From NCBI GenBank assembly GCA_001600355.1, contig BCJU01000003.1, positions 2,794,519-2,858,518 on the forward strand: DNA of 64,000 nt. Direction: 5' to 3'. The DNA comes from Meira nashicola. Its lineage: Eukaryota > Basidiomycota > Exobasidiomycetes > Exobasidiales > Brachybasidiaceae. Positions within the stretch are counted from its first letter, which is position 1. The number at the start of each line of letters is the position of its first letter. A model generated the notes under the pieces. It searched no databases and had not been told where the DNA came from. It was given only the letters and a program-made list of their open reading frames with translations. A program made the translations under genes and the position numbers. Positions 51,120 through 62,854 of this stretch are shown here, piece by piece.

Positions 51120-51687
51120 CGAACCCGCACACTTACCCTTCTTGGCACATGCACGCACATACAAGTTCAGCGGTCAGGGAGAGCACGTGTGAAAAGTGGC
51201 CCCGCCCACGATCAATCAAAAGGTACTTGTCACATAAATAAAATTTCACTTGTGTTACATTCAGTATTTCATTTGTAAATAGGAAAAAAAGGGCGGCAAA
51301 GATTGTTGTTTGTTTGTTGTAGGACGTGTGAGGAAAATGATTGAAGTTGATGTTGTGCGATTGAAAGAAGAAAGGAATAGTAGTTGTCGGTGACGATTGA
51401 AAGATAGAGCAACAAAAAAAAGGTGAGAAATAGCAATAGAGTAAAAATATACGTTGAGACATTTCTTCAAAAAGACAAAGGACATTAAATGAAAAGAACC
51501 TTTACTTCATGAGACGAACAAAAAGGGCAAGAGCAAACGGATTTTCAATGGAAGAGATAAAAGAATAGCAAGAAGTCGGCACAGTTTTAGGGAAAAGGCA
51601 TCCTTATTGGTGAAATTATCGAATGAGAAGGTTATGCTCGTCCTTTGATTGAAGGGGGTGTTTGGGATAAAGATGATATTTTTGATG

Positions 51688-53175
51688 CTATTCAACACCT
51701 TCCATTTCCAATTCGGCCAAAACATCTCCACCAGCACCTGCACCATATCTTTCTCTTTCTTCTGCTTCACGCGAAGGTGATCCGGTAGAAATGCTCGTTG
51801 ATCCTGTCATGCTTTCGTCTCCTTCGTTCATTTCATCAAAGTCACGATCTTCTTCATCTTCTTCCGTTTCTAAACTTTCTTCTCGTACGCTACGTTCAGC
51901 GCTTTCATCTAAACGGAAACCGTTGACATCATTGTTCCGCGAGCTTGAATAACGACCAAGGTTGAGAGAAGTAAAAGTGTTCAAGGGTGATAGACTGGCA
52001 CTGTGGGAAGGCATGGAATGAGCAATCGTTCCATGACCTTGGTCCACGTTGGCTGATCCATCAACCTCTTTACGTTCAACCATGGGCGATTGCGATTTCC
52101 TGGCAGATTTTTGAGCAAGCAACTTTTCAAAATTGATTCGATCTGATCCCAACAACCCTGATTCCGGTGGACTGACAGCAGCTGGCCATAATGCTTTTTC
52201 TTCAGGCAAAGAACGAGCATGCGTATCCATTCCGACCAAAATAGCAGCAGCTTCCAACAATTGAACTTGTTGATGTTTGCTCATCAAAAATTTCGAGGCT
52301 TCTTTCCAGTACACTGTATGTTCCCATCTGTGCTTGATCAAACAGCTTGGGTGTCTGTATACTTTTGAGCATGCTTCGCATCGATGAGTTCCGCCTTCCT
52401 TTTTATCGTCATCCGTTGTGACGGAGCTAAATGAACCTCTCCGTGCGCGAGCGGTTGAAGAAGCAGAATCTTCGTTGCTTCCAGCCTTTTCGGGAGAAAT
52501 GGGAATGTAACACTCTTGACCAAAGTGTGTATGTCCAGCCCTTTCTGCCTTTACACCGTTTTCATTTCCTCCGTTAGGACCAGAAATGGTCTTTGCAGAA
52601 GCAGATAAAAATTCTGCAGCTGATCCTAAAGAAGTTGAAAGTGCACCACTATCACCAATCTTTTGCGAAGCTGATAATCTTGGAGAGATTGAATTGCCTA
52701 CCGAACGGTGAAAGCTTAAACCGCCTCCGCCTCCGCCAGCTGCTAGAGCAGGAGATTCGCTGACCAATTTACGCATTTGCGAACTGATTGATTCTCTTCT
52801 CCTACCGTTCTTGGGAACAGAGGAAGGTATCGATGCTGCTTTATGGTCACCAATCTCTCCCACAGACCCATTCAGAGCTGAACGGGCTGCGCTTACTCCA
52901 TTGATATTTGTTGCTGTAGCTGCTGGGGGACTTTGTGAAGGTGTTGAATGAAAGAAACCTTTCATTGGCATACCTGTTGACATTGTACTTTTTTGATCGC
53001 GATTGTTGTTCTAAGAGAGGAAAGACAGAAAGCCAAAGAATTCCGCAATCGATCAGCGAAACAAATTCTCTCTTTGCTTTCTTTGTTTTTACAACCTCAC
53101 ACTTACAAGAACGGTACTCGTTGTTTGATTGTGTATTCTTGAAGCTGATTGATTTGTTGCCAGTGATGTCGTCAT
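51688..53175 (-). CDS. C2H2 zinc finger protein, probable 5' exon
   Basis: One classical finger, CEACSKVYRHPSCLIKHRWEH (CX2CX12HX3H), in a largely disordered Ser-rich protein with a poly-Gly run and an acidic C-terminus. The fungal family with RHPSCLIKHRWEH is known mainly from genome surveys, so a nuclear regulatory role is the limit of what can be said. The proposed structure is exon 1 at 53107-53175 (23 codons, phase 0), a 96-nt intron with GTAAGT donor and TAG acceptor, and exon 2 at 51688-53010, giving 463 aa. The unspliced alternative starts at ATG 52983 and gives 431 aa. The added segment is Asn/Gln/Ser/Thr-rich like the rest. The main body is firm; the extra exon is moderately supported. 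Confidence 0.75.
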
Positions 53176-55339
53176 GATCGGAACCGAATGCTCAATACGT
53201 GGTCTTTGGGACACAGGTCGAGGAAGATCAAATGAATGACTCCTCGAAATGTGAACTGGAAAGAGTGAGAGGAAAGAGTATATGCGTGAGCATGTTTGAA
53301 CCAAGAAATGCTAGAAAAATAATGCGATTAGATAGCTAAAGGCATTTGCTTTGCTCTATGGAGAGATGGAAGCGGAAGCCATACTTCAAGGCAAATCCCT
53401 TTCCCATCTCATCCCATCACATAAACCGCAAGAACTTTCATATATGTCCTCCAGCTCTACACTCACCCTCGCACGAACGGCACTAAAGAGGAAAAGGGCA
53501 CAAAAGAACGGGAATCAAGAAAGAGAGAGAGAGAGAGAAAGTGGAACCCAAGAATCCTTTTTAAGAATTGGTGATGGTAATAAGATTTGTTGTATAGTCT
53601 TGAATACCTCTTCCAAAAAAAAGTATTTTGAGAAATTATGTACTCCGGGGTGCCAGCCAAAAAAAATTATATACAATATACAAAAATAAAAAATAAAAAG
53701 TTGGAATTGCGCAAGCGCTCTACGTATTAATCCAAAAAAAAAATGTGCCTACATACACGTAAAGAGAGGGGTAGTGCACTGTGTACTGCCGCCGTACGCA
53801 ATGCATCTACATGGAGGATCTTGCACACAGTCTTGATTTTGCCGGCATTAGAAGGATCACGCGCACTTTCGCACTTCTTCTGTGGATTACTAGGGCCTGG
53901 CTATTGATCCTGTTTAAAACGCTATTGCGGTATTTGTATGAAGCCGAAATAAAAAACCCACCCAAATCGATCACACAACACCTTTGCTTCCATTTATGCA
54001 TCCCTTAGAGCGGAGTCGCAATAACCCACCGACAAAGACAACGTCATATAGATAACCAATTTGTTATTGTAATGCACTTTAACTGATCATGTATGAATCA
54101 TTTATAAACCTCTTAAGAAGCGAGGCCTGCCCTAGTCTCAAAACTTAAAACCCGAGAACTATCAAATTGTCAGTGTACCGTTCGCATATCATACAAAAAA
54201 AAACACAAAATGGGAGAGTATTTGCGATTTCATATTGCGGTTCTTCGGCCGTTTCCATTTGATTCTCTTCCCATTTCACGACTTTAAATAGACTGCATGT
54301 GCTGTGTTGCTGCCTAAAAAAGTCAATCTTGACTCAAAACAACCTTATACCAACACTAGTCTTTTTTGAGATTGCAAATACAACGCAATACAACAGTCTA
54401 GCACGCCTTAGCCTTCTTGACGCACAGCGATAAGGATTAAAGGCATCAAAATGCAAGAGCACTAGGCGATATCACACGTGGTCATGCACATGATCAGTGT
54501 TTTATGTTGCACCGCCTTTTTGGTTTTTTAGGGGCCGCACTGCACTGCGCAGCGCGTCTGGTGTATGTATGTAGATCGTAAGTCTCACTTACTCATGGCG
54601 TAAAGATTAGGCTGCTTCAATTGTTCTATCTTCTCGATTGTTTGGCTTTCCTTTGTACAATGGCGTACGTACCTGGGAAAAAGAAACCAGTCTTAGCGTA
54701 TCCTATCAAAAACAATAGAATAAGAAAATAACCGCAATCAATTTAGCACGTGTATGAGAATGATCTTCATCTTTACCGTCAATCTGAGTATGGAGGAAAA
54801 TTATCTCTCTTTTCACTTTTATAACCCTAACTCCTCCGAACCTTGACTCCGATAAACACTTTGATCGTATATGATGATATCGGAGTACTGCGTTACTCAT
54901 TTTCCGCCGCCGCGCTCTGCAGGGTTTTGTTGCATTGCGCAGAATAGAAAGATGCAATACAGCGTTGTAAGGATGTAAATTATATACCCAACGGACAAAA
55001 TGCTCAGCGCCATGCATTTTAATAAGCGAAGCGAGAAAAGACGGACATTACCCATACAATCAAAGTTGCGCGCTGCGCAGCGCTGTGCAGCAATCAGATG
55101 TGCGCTGCACATCGCAGAGCATACTACATACTCTACATACGCACATGCATTAATCGTCGTTTGTACGCCCTGTGCCCTCGTACACAAATCAGCTTACATG
55201 TACATAGCCATACGTGTTGCAGAAAGTGCGGGGAATCAATGCCGTTCGGATAAAAGCTTAAAATGTACTGTTGAATGATAGCATGCGATTGACGAGAAAA
55301 ATAATGATACATACAAATCTCTTTTGCGATGTAGATAAG
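53176..55339. other. 2.2-kb gene-poor region with GC-rich palindromes
   Basis: No gene supported. It contains a GA-repeat (about 53519-53540), and the 11-mer CTGCGCAGCGC at 54545-54555 and 55073-55083. The second copy lies inside a perfect 14-bp palindrome (55070-55083). Short frames over 54.7-55.3 kb follow these repeats and look spurious. Confidence 0.45.
55070..55083. repeat. Perfect 14-bp GC palindrome
   Basis: GCGCTGCGCAGCGC equals its reverse complement. A related copy of its core is at 54545-54555. Confidence 0.6.
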
Positions 55340-57277
55340 CTAATATGAACGCACACCACGTGTTTCGAATGGTAATAATGCCAAAGCAATAGGACATAGT
55401 AGAGTAACACCACCTCCCAAATACAGTACATTCTTGTAAGCTTGAACTTTTTCTTCCGGTGTATTACCACCTCCTCCAAACAATGCTCCTCCTGCTATTG
55501 GAGCTACGATACCTGCCACACGACCAAGGGTAGAAGTGAATCCTGCTGCTGTTCCTCGAATCGCGGATGGATAAACTTCAGGTGTATAAGCATACAAAAT
55601 TGCATTGAATAAACTTTGCATAAAATATTCCAAAACATTAAGTCCAACACTTGCTGCTTGTGAATCGACGATTGTGTATAAGAACATGCTTACTGCCATC
55701 AATGCAGATGAGATTACCATACTCCATTGTCTACCTAAACGTGGAATTTCAATTAATAATCCTCCTAATAAGCATGCAACGATACCAGGTGCATAAATCG
55801 CAACGTAATCACGATATGTTTCTGAAAGGGGAACGTCTGCTGCTGCACCTCGAGCTGCCAATATTTGTGGTAAGAAAAAGCCGGCAATATTGAAACCCCA
55901 AAAATCTGCCATATAAGTGAGCCATAAGAGAATCGTTGCTCTTGCCATAGTAGGTGATCGAAATAAAATACGTAAATTCTTGAATTGTGTAACAAATGTT
56001 CTGGTAGAACGTTTAAGGGATTGTGAATATGTTTCACGTTTCGCCGTTCCACCTTGACCCACAGACACAAGATCATCTTCATCAGAATCTTCTCTTCCAC
56101 CTCGTAGATCTGCGCATCTTCGATCGATCTCGTTGAAATGTTGAATTGTGAATTGTGGTGGTGGAGCTCTATTTGTTTTTGCGATTCTCTTTACAACTTC
56201 CAATGCTTCTTCGTCCCTTCCACGATTGATCAAGAATGCAGGTGATTCATGAAATTGAAAAACCAAGAAGCGTAACAAAAAGATTCCAATCGTTATAGCA
56301 CCCAAAGTATACAAATAATAACGCCAACCACGATTATCATGACTCGTACATGTTGCTTCCGCTGCTGCATTTCCAGATATATCCGCTGAACCATTTGCAC
56401 AGCTAAAAGTAGGAATGAAACCATATGCGATACCCGAAGCTACTAAAACACCAACAGGTTGAAATAGAGAAAGTAGTACTAACAAAAATCGCCTCCTTGT
56501 AGGTAGAGCTTCTAAAGTGATCGTTGTATCGATTGGAATATTACCTCCTACTCCAAAACCAACAAAAGCAGTCAAGACACGTAAAGTGAGGAAAGAATTT
56601 GAACCGCCAGTTGCGATACCAAAAACGCCAGAGAATAAGCACGTCAAATAAAAAGACCACCTTCTTCCAACTACATCGACCAAAATTCCCCAAGTGAATG
56701 CACCTACAGTCAATCCTACATTGAAAGCTGTAGATAAAGTTGCTATATTCGTATCACTTGCTTCGAATGTAGGTTCATTCTTGAGTGGTGTAGCGATCAA
56801 ACCAAGTGCTTGAGCCCATAGAAGATCGATAAAGTATCCTAGCCCACATAAACCAAAAATAAACCATTGATACCTTCCCATTTCCATTCGATCTAATTCG
56901 TAACTCATCAAAAGTGATTTGTTTTCTTTGGCTGTACGTTCTGGATCGAATAAGTCACCTAAACTCAAATCGCTATCTCTGCTTACCCGATCTGCATCAG
57001 GAACAGGCGCGACATAGGTCCATAATTGACCTCCTGCCGCATTTCTCGTTCCAGGTTCAAGGCGATCTTCCCCTTCACTTGATCCATCCTTTTTGGACTT
57101 ATACGAATCGGATCTTTGCATCATTTTAATCGATCTTTCTTGACTGTATGCGCCCAAAAGATGATCTTGTGATGAATTAGATGAAGATGGTGAATCGATC
57201 CTAGGTGATTCAGGTTGCCGAATCGGTTGTTGTTGTTGATGATGTGCCTCGCGAACTGGATCAGTGAAAGTAGACAT
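55340..57277 (-). CDS. Major facilitator superfamily transporter (SP/SV2-like)
   Basis: Predicted 12-helix permease of 645 aa, with a disordered 130-residue cytosolic N-terminus rich in Gln and Ser. Helices begin near residue 137 (YQWFIFGLCGLGYFIDLLWAQ). The loop 2-3 signature is DVVGRRWS, and GVGGNIPIDTTITLEALPTRRR marks helices 4-5 as in SV2-like and organic-solute carriers. A central loop (about 345-420) carries charged residues. PEVYPSAIRGTAAGFTS is the family motif before helix 11, and FETRG near the C-terminus matches the PETKG-type end of SP transporters. Substrate is not predictable; sugar, carboxylate or phosphodiester are all open. Confidence 0.87.
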   Translation of the reverse strand: MSTFTDPVREAHHQQQQPIRQPESPRIDSPSSSNSSQDHLLGAYSQERSIKMMQRSDSYKSKKDGSSEGEDRLEPGTRNAAGGQLWTYVAPVPDADRVSRDSDLSLGDLFDPERTAKENKSLLMSYELDRMEMGRYQWFIFGLCGLGYFIDLLWAQALGLIATPLKNEPTFEASDTNIATLSTAFNVGLTVGAFTWGILVDVVGRRWSFYLTCLFSGVFGIATGGSNSFLTLRVLTAFVGFGVGGNIPIDTTITLEALPTRRRFLLVLLSLFQPVGVLVASGIAYGFIPTFSCANGSADISGNAAAEATCTSHDNRGWRYYLYTLGAITIGIFLLRFLVFQFHESPAFLINRGRDEEALEVVKRIAKTNRAPPPQFTIQHFNEIDRRCADLRGGREDSDEDDLVSVGQGGTAKRETYSQSLKRSTRTFVTQFKNLRILFRSPTMARATILLWLTYMADFWGFNIAGFFLPQILAARGAAADVPLSETYRDYVAIYAPGIVACLLGGLLIEIPRLGRQWSMVISSALMAVSMFLYTIVDSQAASVGLNVLEYFMQSLFNAILYAYTPEVYPSAIRGTAAGFTSTLGRVAGIVAPIAGGALFGGGGNTPEEKVQAYKNVLYLGGGVTLLCPIALALLPFETRGVRSY

Positions 57278-59379
57278 ACATCAAGGCCAAAAACAAGGAA
57301 AAGGAGTGAAATTGATATTGAAAAGAAAGAAAAGCAAATAAGCAGGCTCAATACGAGAAAATCAATTAAGCAGGCTGTTTCTTTCCGAGACGCAAGGCTT
57401 ATAAGCGAAAAGAATTTGATGTTGAAGGATGGGTGACTATCTTACGTCTTAATTTTTTTAAGAGCCCGTGCCCTGAACATCAAAGAGGGGGGGATTGATT
57501 ATACAATCTTTGATCGAAGTGCATTCATACATGTAAACCATATCAATTATATGAACCCTGATTGTTTGCTAATACAAATGGTGTTGGCACACAATACCTG
57601 TCCGTCGTTCCTGCACAAATCCACCAATTTGGTACTTTTTGACACTAACGCCTGCACTGCTGACACACTACATGCCTGCTTGAATGCGTGCGTGATGGAC
57701 GTGCGGGCACGGTGATTTTTATCGAAGCGGGAGTCTAATAAAAAGGCTCGGTGCGAGTGTACCTTTCTCACGAATGGATGCTGTGTATAGAAATTGTTTA
57801 ATAGTGTAGCAAGAAATGCCAAGCTGTGATGACCTCGCTGACATAATATCCGGTCATTAAAGATAAGTGATATTTTTATGAAATCTTGCTGCTCAGATGT
57901 TCATTATGGCAAATTACTTATACGATATTTGACATATTCTAGACAACACTTGTACAATATTTATCAGACTATATTGTATCGTATATGAGAGTGTTTCTTG
58001 AGTTGCTTTTTGTGTTTAAGCAGCCTTTTGATAAGAACCATCTTAGATTTAATTGGAAAATGGAAAGATCCTCGAGTATTTTATTCTAGATCTTAATTAA
58101 GCACGTGGTGAATTACTCAAACCAAAATCTCATAAACACACCTGTATGATGGAAATGATCCACTGGTCGAGAAACTGATGTTAAGAGCATGTATCTCTCC
58201 GCGTTTGGTATGTCTAGCGTAAGAATTGGTTTTAGGCTTTAAAGGCAGAAATGCATAAAGTAGTCCGCATTTATACCAGATAGTGTACTTTCGTGTTTCA
58301 TATTGGGCATATCGGAACCAACACGTCATTTGACGCGTGCATAAAGAAAGCGCCGCGAGCAACTTTAAGCAGAAAGAAGGAGCGCCGCGCACATAAATTG
58401 CATTTGGATTTTTAGGTTCTTTACCTGTCAGGGCAAAACAATAACCAAAATTTCAAGCGTTTTAAAAAAGGTAAACTGTGGCTTTCTATTATTTTTATTT
58501 CCAGGCACAAATGCGGTGTATGTAAGTTAGATCAACTCGATTCTTTTTTACAGAAAAAAAATAGAGATCAACATCTTAACCTTCATTCCATCTGATGCCG
58601 AAAGCGATTGCTTCGGTTGAAATTTTGCCTGGATCGCCTGATAGAAGCAGCAAATAAACATGCTCGATTCTATCGATTCTTTCTACGCGATCCGGGCAAA
58701 ATAACAAAAGTGGAACCCTCATGTTTCGTTTGATTTGGGGTATGCATAATGATTGACGCTTCACGCACGGATAGGGGAGTTCAGAGGTTGAAGAACATCG
58801 AAAAGCGGTGGTAAAGTTTCTAAGAGGGTAGAAGTAACTCTATCCGTCCCAAAAGAAGGTTCATATGCAATACATGCATGTTTGAACCAAGATAGAAAGC
58901 GAACTGCATAGATGAAAAAAGGTTCCGCTTTGATTAACAGATCGACTTTATTCTAGTAAAGGTAGTTTGTGTATGTTTTCATTGATTTTGTCTCACCATC
59001 TTCATTAGCACTTTATTCAACAAAAGCGAAAGTCTAGGTTGTCCCGAAGTAAAAATCGTGTTGCGAATACACTGATCGATTCGGATGATTGGATAACCTG
59101 TGATATAATTCGATAAAGCGCATTTACTTGGAATTTTATACAGGCGATGAAGGACAACTTACTACAATAAAGATCGGCAAAGTCGGCTTCTTTCACACGT
59201 GTACCTTTGTTGTTCGTCGACCATCGTGACCATCATCATCTTCAAGCAACTATCGACTCTCTATATGCGATCCCATTCATCTTCACAGTAGGCATCTTGC
59301 ACTATTGGAGATCTATTCATCTCTCGGTTAAACGACCCGATCGCCTCAACTCATCATCTGGCTTGAAAAGGACATCACC
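57278..59379. other. 2.1-kb divergent region, MFS / seven-helix protein
   Basis: No convincing gene. It contains a long imperfect hairpin (58622-58702) and one ACGCGT near 58333. Short frames here show no family resemblance. Confidence 0.5.
58622..58702 (+). repeat. Inverted repeat able to form a 16-bp hairpin
   Basis: ATTTTGCCTGGATCGC (58622-58637) pairs with GCGATCCGGGCAAAAT (58687-58702) over 16 positions with one G-U when read on the + strand. A further 5-bp inner stem, TAGAA/TTCTA, can extend it. On the - strand the wobble becomes A-C, so a + strand RNA is favoured. Confidence 0.6.
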
Positions 59380-62300
59380 ATGATGGAAGGCGTGGCAAAA
59401 AGGGCGATCGAATTGATCGGCAGTGCGGGTGAGAAACATGTCGAATTTCCTGCATCAATCTTGTCAGGTTTGCAATCCTCTTCTGGCGCTTCTGTTCAAA
59501 GTCTTTCGGAGTTGGATCGATTCATTCATGGATTATTTGCATTTGATCTTCCGAAAAACTTCTTCATTCAGATGGCAGTCGCAGGAGCTTGTATTGCAAC
59601 ATTGGTGATCGTAGGTTTGGCAACAATCTATTCTCGTGTCACACAAAGAGCATTTTGGATTTTCAAAGCGACAAGGAGATCAGAAGGTATTTATTTGGTT
59701 CCGAATGCATTGAATACGTTTTTGTTATTCGAAGGTGTTTTTGCAGCTCTATGGCTTGCATTCGTCATCATTCAATTCAAAGGATATTGGAGACAAGAAG
59801 ATGAGATGCAAAAGCACATTGCCACATTCAATCTAATCATTTGGTGGCCATTATGGATAGGTGCATTTATGGCAGGATGGGGTTCATTTTACACAGCACC
59901 TGGAGCATTGGACAAAGGTCCTTTACGTTCCAATGGCTTAGGACGATTCCTTCCTAGACCCTTGGTGATCAACATTTTTTGCATTGGTACACCTTTGATT
60001 TTGATCATATCTCTTATACCGCTTATCGTTTTAACACAACATCATCTTAACGTTGCTTTCAGTGCTTATAAAATTTTCCGTTCGCAAATTGCTTCCGCGA
60101 TCGCATCAGCAGGATCTAATTCCATTGCTGCCTCTCCAGAACAATCTTTGCAATTCTTATCTACGGCTAACAATATTTGGGATATGCAAGTCAAAACGGG
60201 TTATTATATGGCAATCGGATATGCTATTTGGCCGGTATGGGCAGCTATCTTTCTTATCTTTTACATACCAGCAGGCGGTTATCTAGTTTACCTTGTTTGG
60301 GGTCAATTACGTCGTCAAAAATCACTCTTGATCGAATTACGTGAAAAGTATATCGAGGAGGAGGCGATCGAAAGGAGAAAGCGTGAATTAGCAAGGGAAG
60401 ATGGATTGGGACCTGGTTACAAAAATTACGGAAAAAGTAATACTGGAGGAGGAACAGTTGCAATGCGACAAATTATTAGTTTAGGTGAAGAAAGTGCACC
60501 ACGCGATCCAACTTCCTCTCTATTATTTCAACCGCTCACCTCTTCACAGGAAAGAGCAACAACGATTGCAGGACCTGAAACTGCACTCTCACCACCTGTC
60601 ACTCCAAGCACAGTTGTTCAAGGCCGAACAGGAATTTCGCACAATCAACAAAGCGAATCCAACGAACAAAAAAGATCAAACGGTAGTAGCGAAGGTGAAG
60701 ACGGTCAAGATGTCTTCTTTCCTGCAATGAAACCTGAAATGCAAAAGCGAGCAGCAACAAAACGTTTGAGCAGCGTGGGAGGAACACCTTACACGCGATA
60801 CAAATATTTGCGAAGATGTTTTATCAATTTGACAGTTTTGTATGGTGCAATCGTTCTTGGAGCAGCATTGTATTTGGGTGTCTCAGCTTCTTTGGCTAGA
60901 TATTTATATAAAAGCTATCAAAAGGGACCCGAAGATTTGGCGCATATCGTCTACTATACCTGTGTCATTGCAGCTTGGGGTGCAGTTGTCTTTGGATCGG
61001 CTTGCATTGCGGCTATCATGGCAAGATTGATAGATCCTGCCAATACACCCAACTCCGGCAGCAAAAACGGTAGCGATGAAAAGGGAGCAGGAGGTCAAGG
61101 TGGTTTTGCTCGTCGTGCAGTCACGGCAAATTCTCCATTCACGATTCGTAAAAAGCTTTCTCATTCATCCGCTTCACCTTTGCAAGAAAAGACGAGAACA
61201 TTGCCTGCCGTGCCTGAAAGTGTTGGAGCAACAGTGGACGAATTAATGACGGGTGTTTCTATACCTGCTCCTGTTCATCATACTCGTAGCATCGGAGGCT
61301 CTTCTTCACGGTATCCCAGAAGAATGTCATCACTTGATGATGGACATCTGCCCGTACCCTTACCTATGCAAAATCGAGCACTAAAATTTGACATGCATCC
61401 ACGAGAAGGAGAAGGCTTAGTTTTAGAGCCTAGTGCTGCTTCTTCTTTCGCTGAATTAGGTGGAGAAGAATCAAATCTTTGGCCATCGAATTCTGGTAGA
61501 ACGCCAACATCTTCGCGATTTAAGCAAATCAAACGTAAGAATAATCTGAAATCGATCAATACTACTCCCACCCTTCAATCGGATTTCCCTTCTTCGGCAG
61601 TGGGAAGCAGTAATAATTCATCACAAAGAAGCTTACCTTCACGTAGAAAATATTCGCTCACCGAACCAACTGCTGCACCTCCTCCGCCTCCTGCAAAACC
61701 ACTAGCACCCGCACGAACACCACCCCTTTCGCCGCAATACATCGCAATGATCAACGATGGCACGGTTGGTAGAAGAAAGGAAGAAGGCTTACATGATCTC
61801 ATTCTGGATGATGAAGTAGCACCAATTCCCCCAAAGAAGACGGGTATTGTTCGTTCCCTCGGTGATTGGCATTTGGATCCCAGCTTTTCGGGCGTTCAAC
61901 ATCCACTTATGAATATGACTGAATCAAATTTATCTGCACCTACCTCAATGCCAGATCCACATATGGCTTTATTCTCTGGACTCAAGTTTGGTGCGATTCC
62001 TGTGCAAGGAGCAGATGTTAGTGCTACGCAAAGTGACGAAAGCGATATTGAAATACCGATGGGAAATAAGTCTTTCTCTGCCCATAGACAAACGCAAAGA
62101 AATAGCAAACAAGAAACACCTGCTCCTGTAAAAATCAATACTAAATCATCCCTCTCTACGGTAAAAACTTCTCCTTCCGTTGCAGTTACTCCAATCATGA
62201 CTCGAAGCTCAGGATTGAAATCGGGCGTATCTCCTTTTGCTTCTCCGACTATTGGTTTACCTCCTACACCTACTTCTGCAACTGCATTCACAATTCCAGC

Positions 62301-62643
62301 ATCGGATGATTCCAATGGTCATCAACAAATTTATACTGATCGTCAAAAGGTGCCAACGCAATCTGATACTTGGACACCGTTAGCCCAAGGATGGTTCCGT
62401 ATTCCAGATGTACAAAACAATTCAACACTTATCACTGCTCAACCGGAAAGTGATTCTTTAAACGAATTGGATAATGTTGGAAAAGATGAATTGAATATGA
62501 ATTCTTTCGCTTCACCTCGCAGACCAAGTTTACCATTACCTGAACTTTCTCCTGCCAATTCTTCTCAACAAACGGGCCTTTATGGTAGACGAAGATCAGA
62601 AGCACCCATACCCGGTGATCGAATGTCTGGCTTATTTTTCTAA
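59380..62643 (+). CDS. Seven-helix membrane protein with long cytosolic tail
   Basis: Protein of 1087 aa with seven clear hydrophobic helices: about 61-86, 110-133, 151-171, 195-219, 275-309, 479-508 and 521-551. The loop between helices 5 and 6 is about 170 residues and begins with a charged coiled segment (EKYIEEEAIERRKRELARE). The last 530 residues are Ser/Pro-rich and probably disordered, with Pro-rich runs (APPPPPAKP, about 765) and many possible phosphosites. There is no cleavable signal peptide. I do not recognise a named family; topology is compatible with a fungal 7TM receptor or scaffold, but no receptor motif was seen. The first of two adjacent ATGs (59380, 59383) is used. Confidence 0.75.
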   Translation: MMEGVAKRAIELIGSAGEKHVEFPASILSGLQSSSGASVQSLSELDRFIHGLFAFDLPKNFFIQMAVAGACIATLVIVGLATIYSRVTQRAFWIFKATRRSEGIYLVPNALNTFLLFEGVFAALWLAFVIIQFKGYWRQEDEMQKHIATFNLIIWWPLWIGAFMAGWGSFYTAPGALDKGPLRSNGLGRFLPRPLVINIFCIGTPLILIISLIPLIVLTQHHLNVAFSAYKIFRSQIASAIASAGSNSIAASPEQSLQFLSTANNIWDMQVKTGYYMAIGYAIWPVWAAIFLIFYIPAGGYLVYLVWGQLRRQKSLLIELREKYIEEEAIERRKRELAREDGLGPGYKNYGKSNTGGGTVAMRQIISLGEESAPRDPTSSLLFQPLTSSQERATTIAGPETALSPPVTPSTVVQGRTGISHNQQSESNEQKRSNGSSEGEDGQDVFFPAMKPEMQKRAATKRLSSVGGTPYTRYKYLRRCFINLTVLYGAIVLGAALYLGVSASLARYLYKSYQKGPEDLAHIVYYTCVIAAWGAVVFGSACIAAIMARLIDPANTPNSGSKNGSDEKGAGGQGGFARRAVTANSPFTIRKKLSHSSASPLQEKTRTLPAVPESVGATVDELMTGVSIPAPVHHTRSIGGSSSRYPRRMSSLDDGHLPVPLPMQNRALKFDMHPREGEGLVLEPSAASSFAELGGEESNLWPSNSGRTPTSSRFKQIKRKNNLKSINTTPTLQSDFPSSAVGSSNNSSQRSLPSRRKYSLTEPTAAPPPPPAKPLAPARTPPLSPQYIAMINDGTVGRRKEEGLHDLILDDEVAPIPPKKTGIVRSLGDWHLDPSFSGVQHPLMNMTESNLSAPTSMPDPHMALFSGLKFGAIPVQGADVSATQSDESDIEIPMGNKSFSAHRQTQRNSKQETPAPVKINTKSSLSTVKTSPSVAVTPIMTRSSGLKSGVSPFASPTIGLPPTPTSATAFTIPASDDSNGHQQIYTDRQKVPTQSDTWTPLAQGWFRIPDVQNNSTLITAQPESDSLNELDNVGKDELNMNSFASPRRPSLPLPELSPANSSQQTGLYGRRRSEAPIPGDRMSGLFF

Positions 62644-62854
62644 AAAAGCGCTTTCTACATTCGCAAAATGCATTCAAAAACACATTCTTTTTTGCCTATA
62701 TACATACACCACTATCATTCTACACCTTTTGTTATTCAATTTATTGTACTTTTATCATCATTTCAAATTCAACAGATTTTGACATTCAATATTATTCAAT
62801 TGTGAGGGATAAGTTGACATGAAGGGGTAGAGGGATATATAAAACGTTTTTGAC

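Larger units (their letters stand above)
49975..51687. other. 1.7-kb region upstream of the Sec14-IML2 fusion
   Basis: No convincing gene. It holds two TGCATGCA palindromes and many A/T runs. A 77-codon frame at 50247-50480 has seven cysteines but no signal peptide or family resemblance. Confidence 0.45.

Noticed and set aside
53781..54008. 75-codon hydrophobic frame
   Set aside because: Hydrophobic run without a plausible start or homologous domain; flanked by low-complexity sequence.
54706..55278. Overlapping short frames on both strands rich in Cys and Ala
   Set aside because: They are produced by GC-rich palindromic repeats and lack start context or family resemblance.
53281..58895. Shared 17-mer GCATGTTTGAACCAAGA near 53290 and 58875
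   Set aside because: A single shared word of this length is near chance for 64 kb of biased composition, and flanks do not align.
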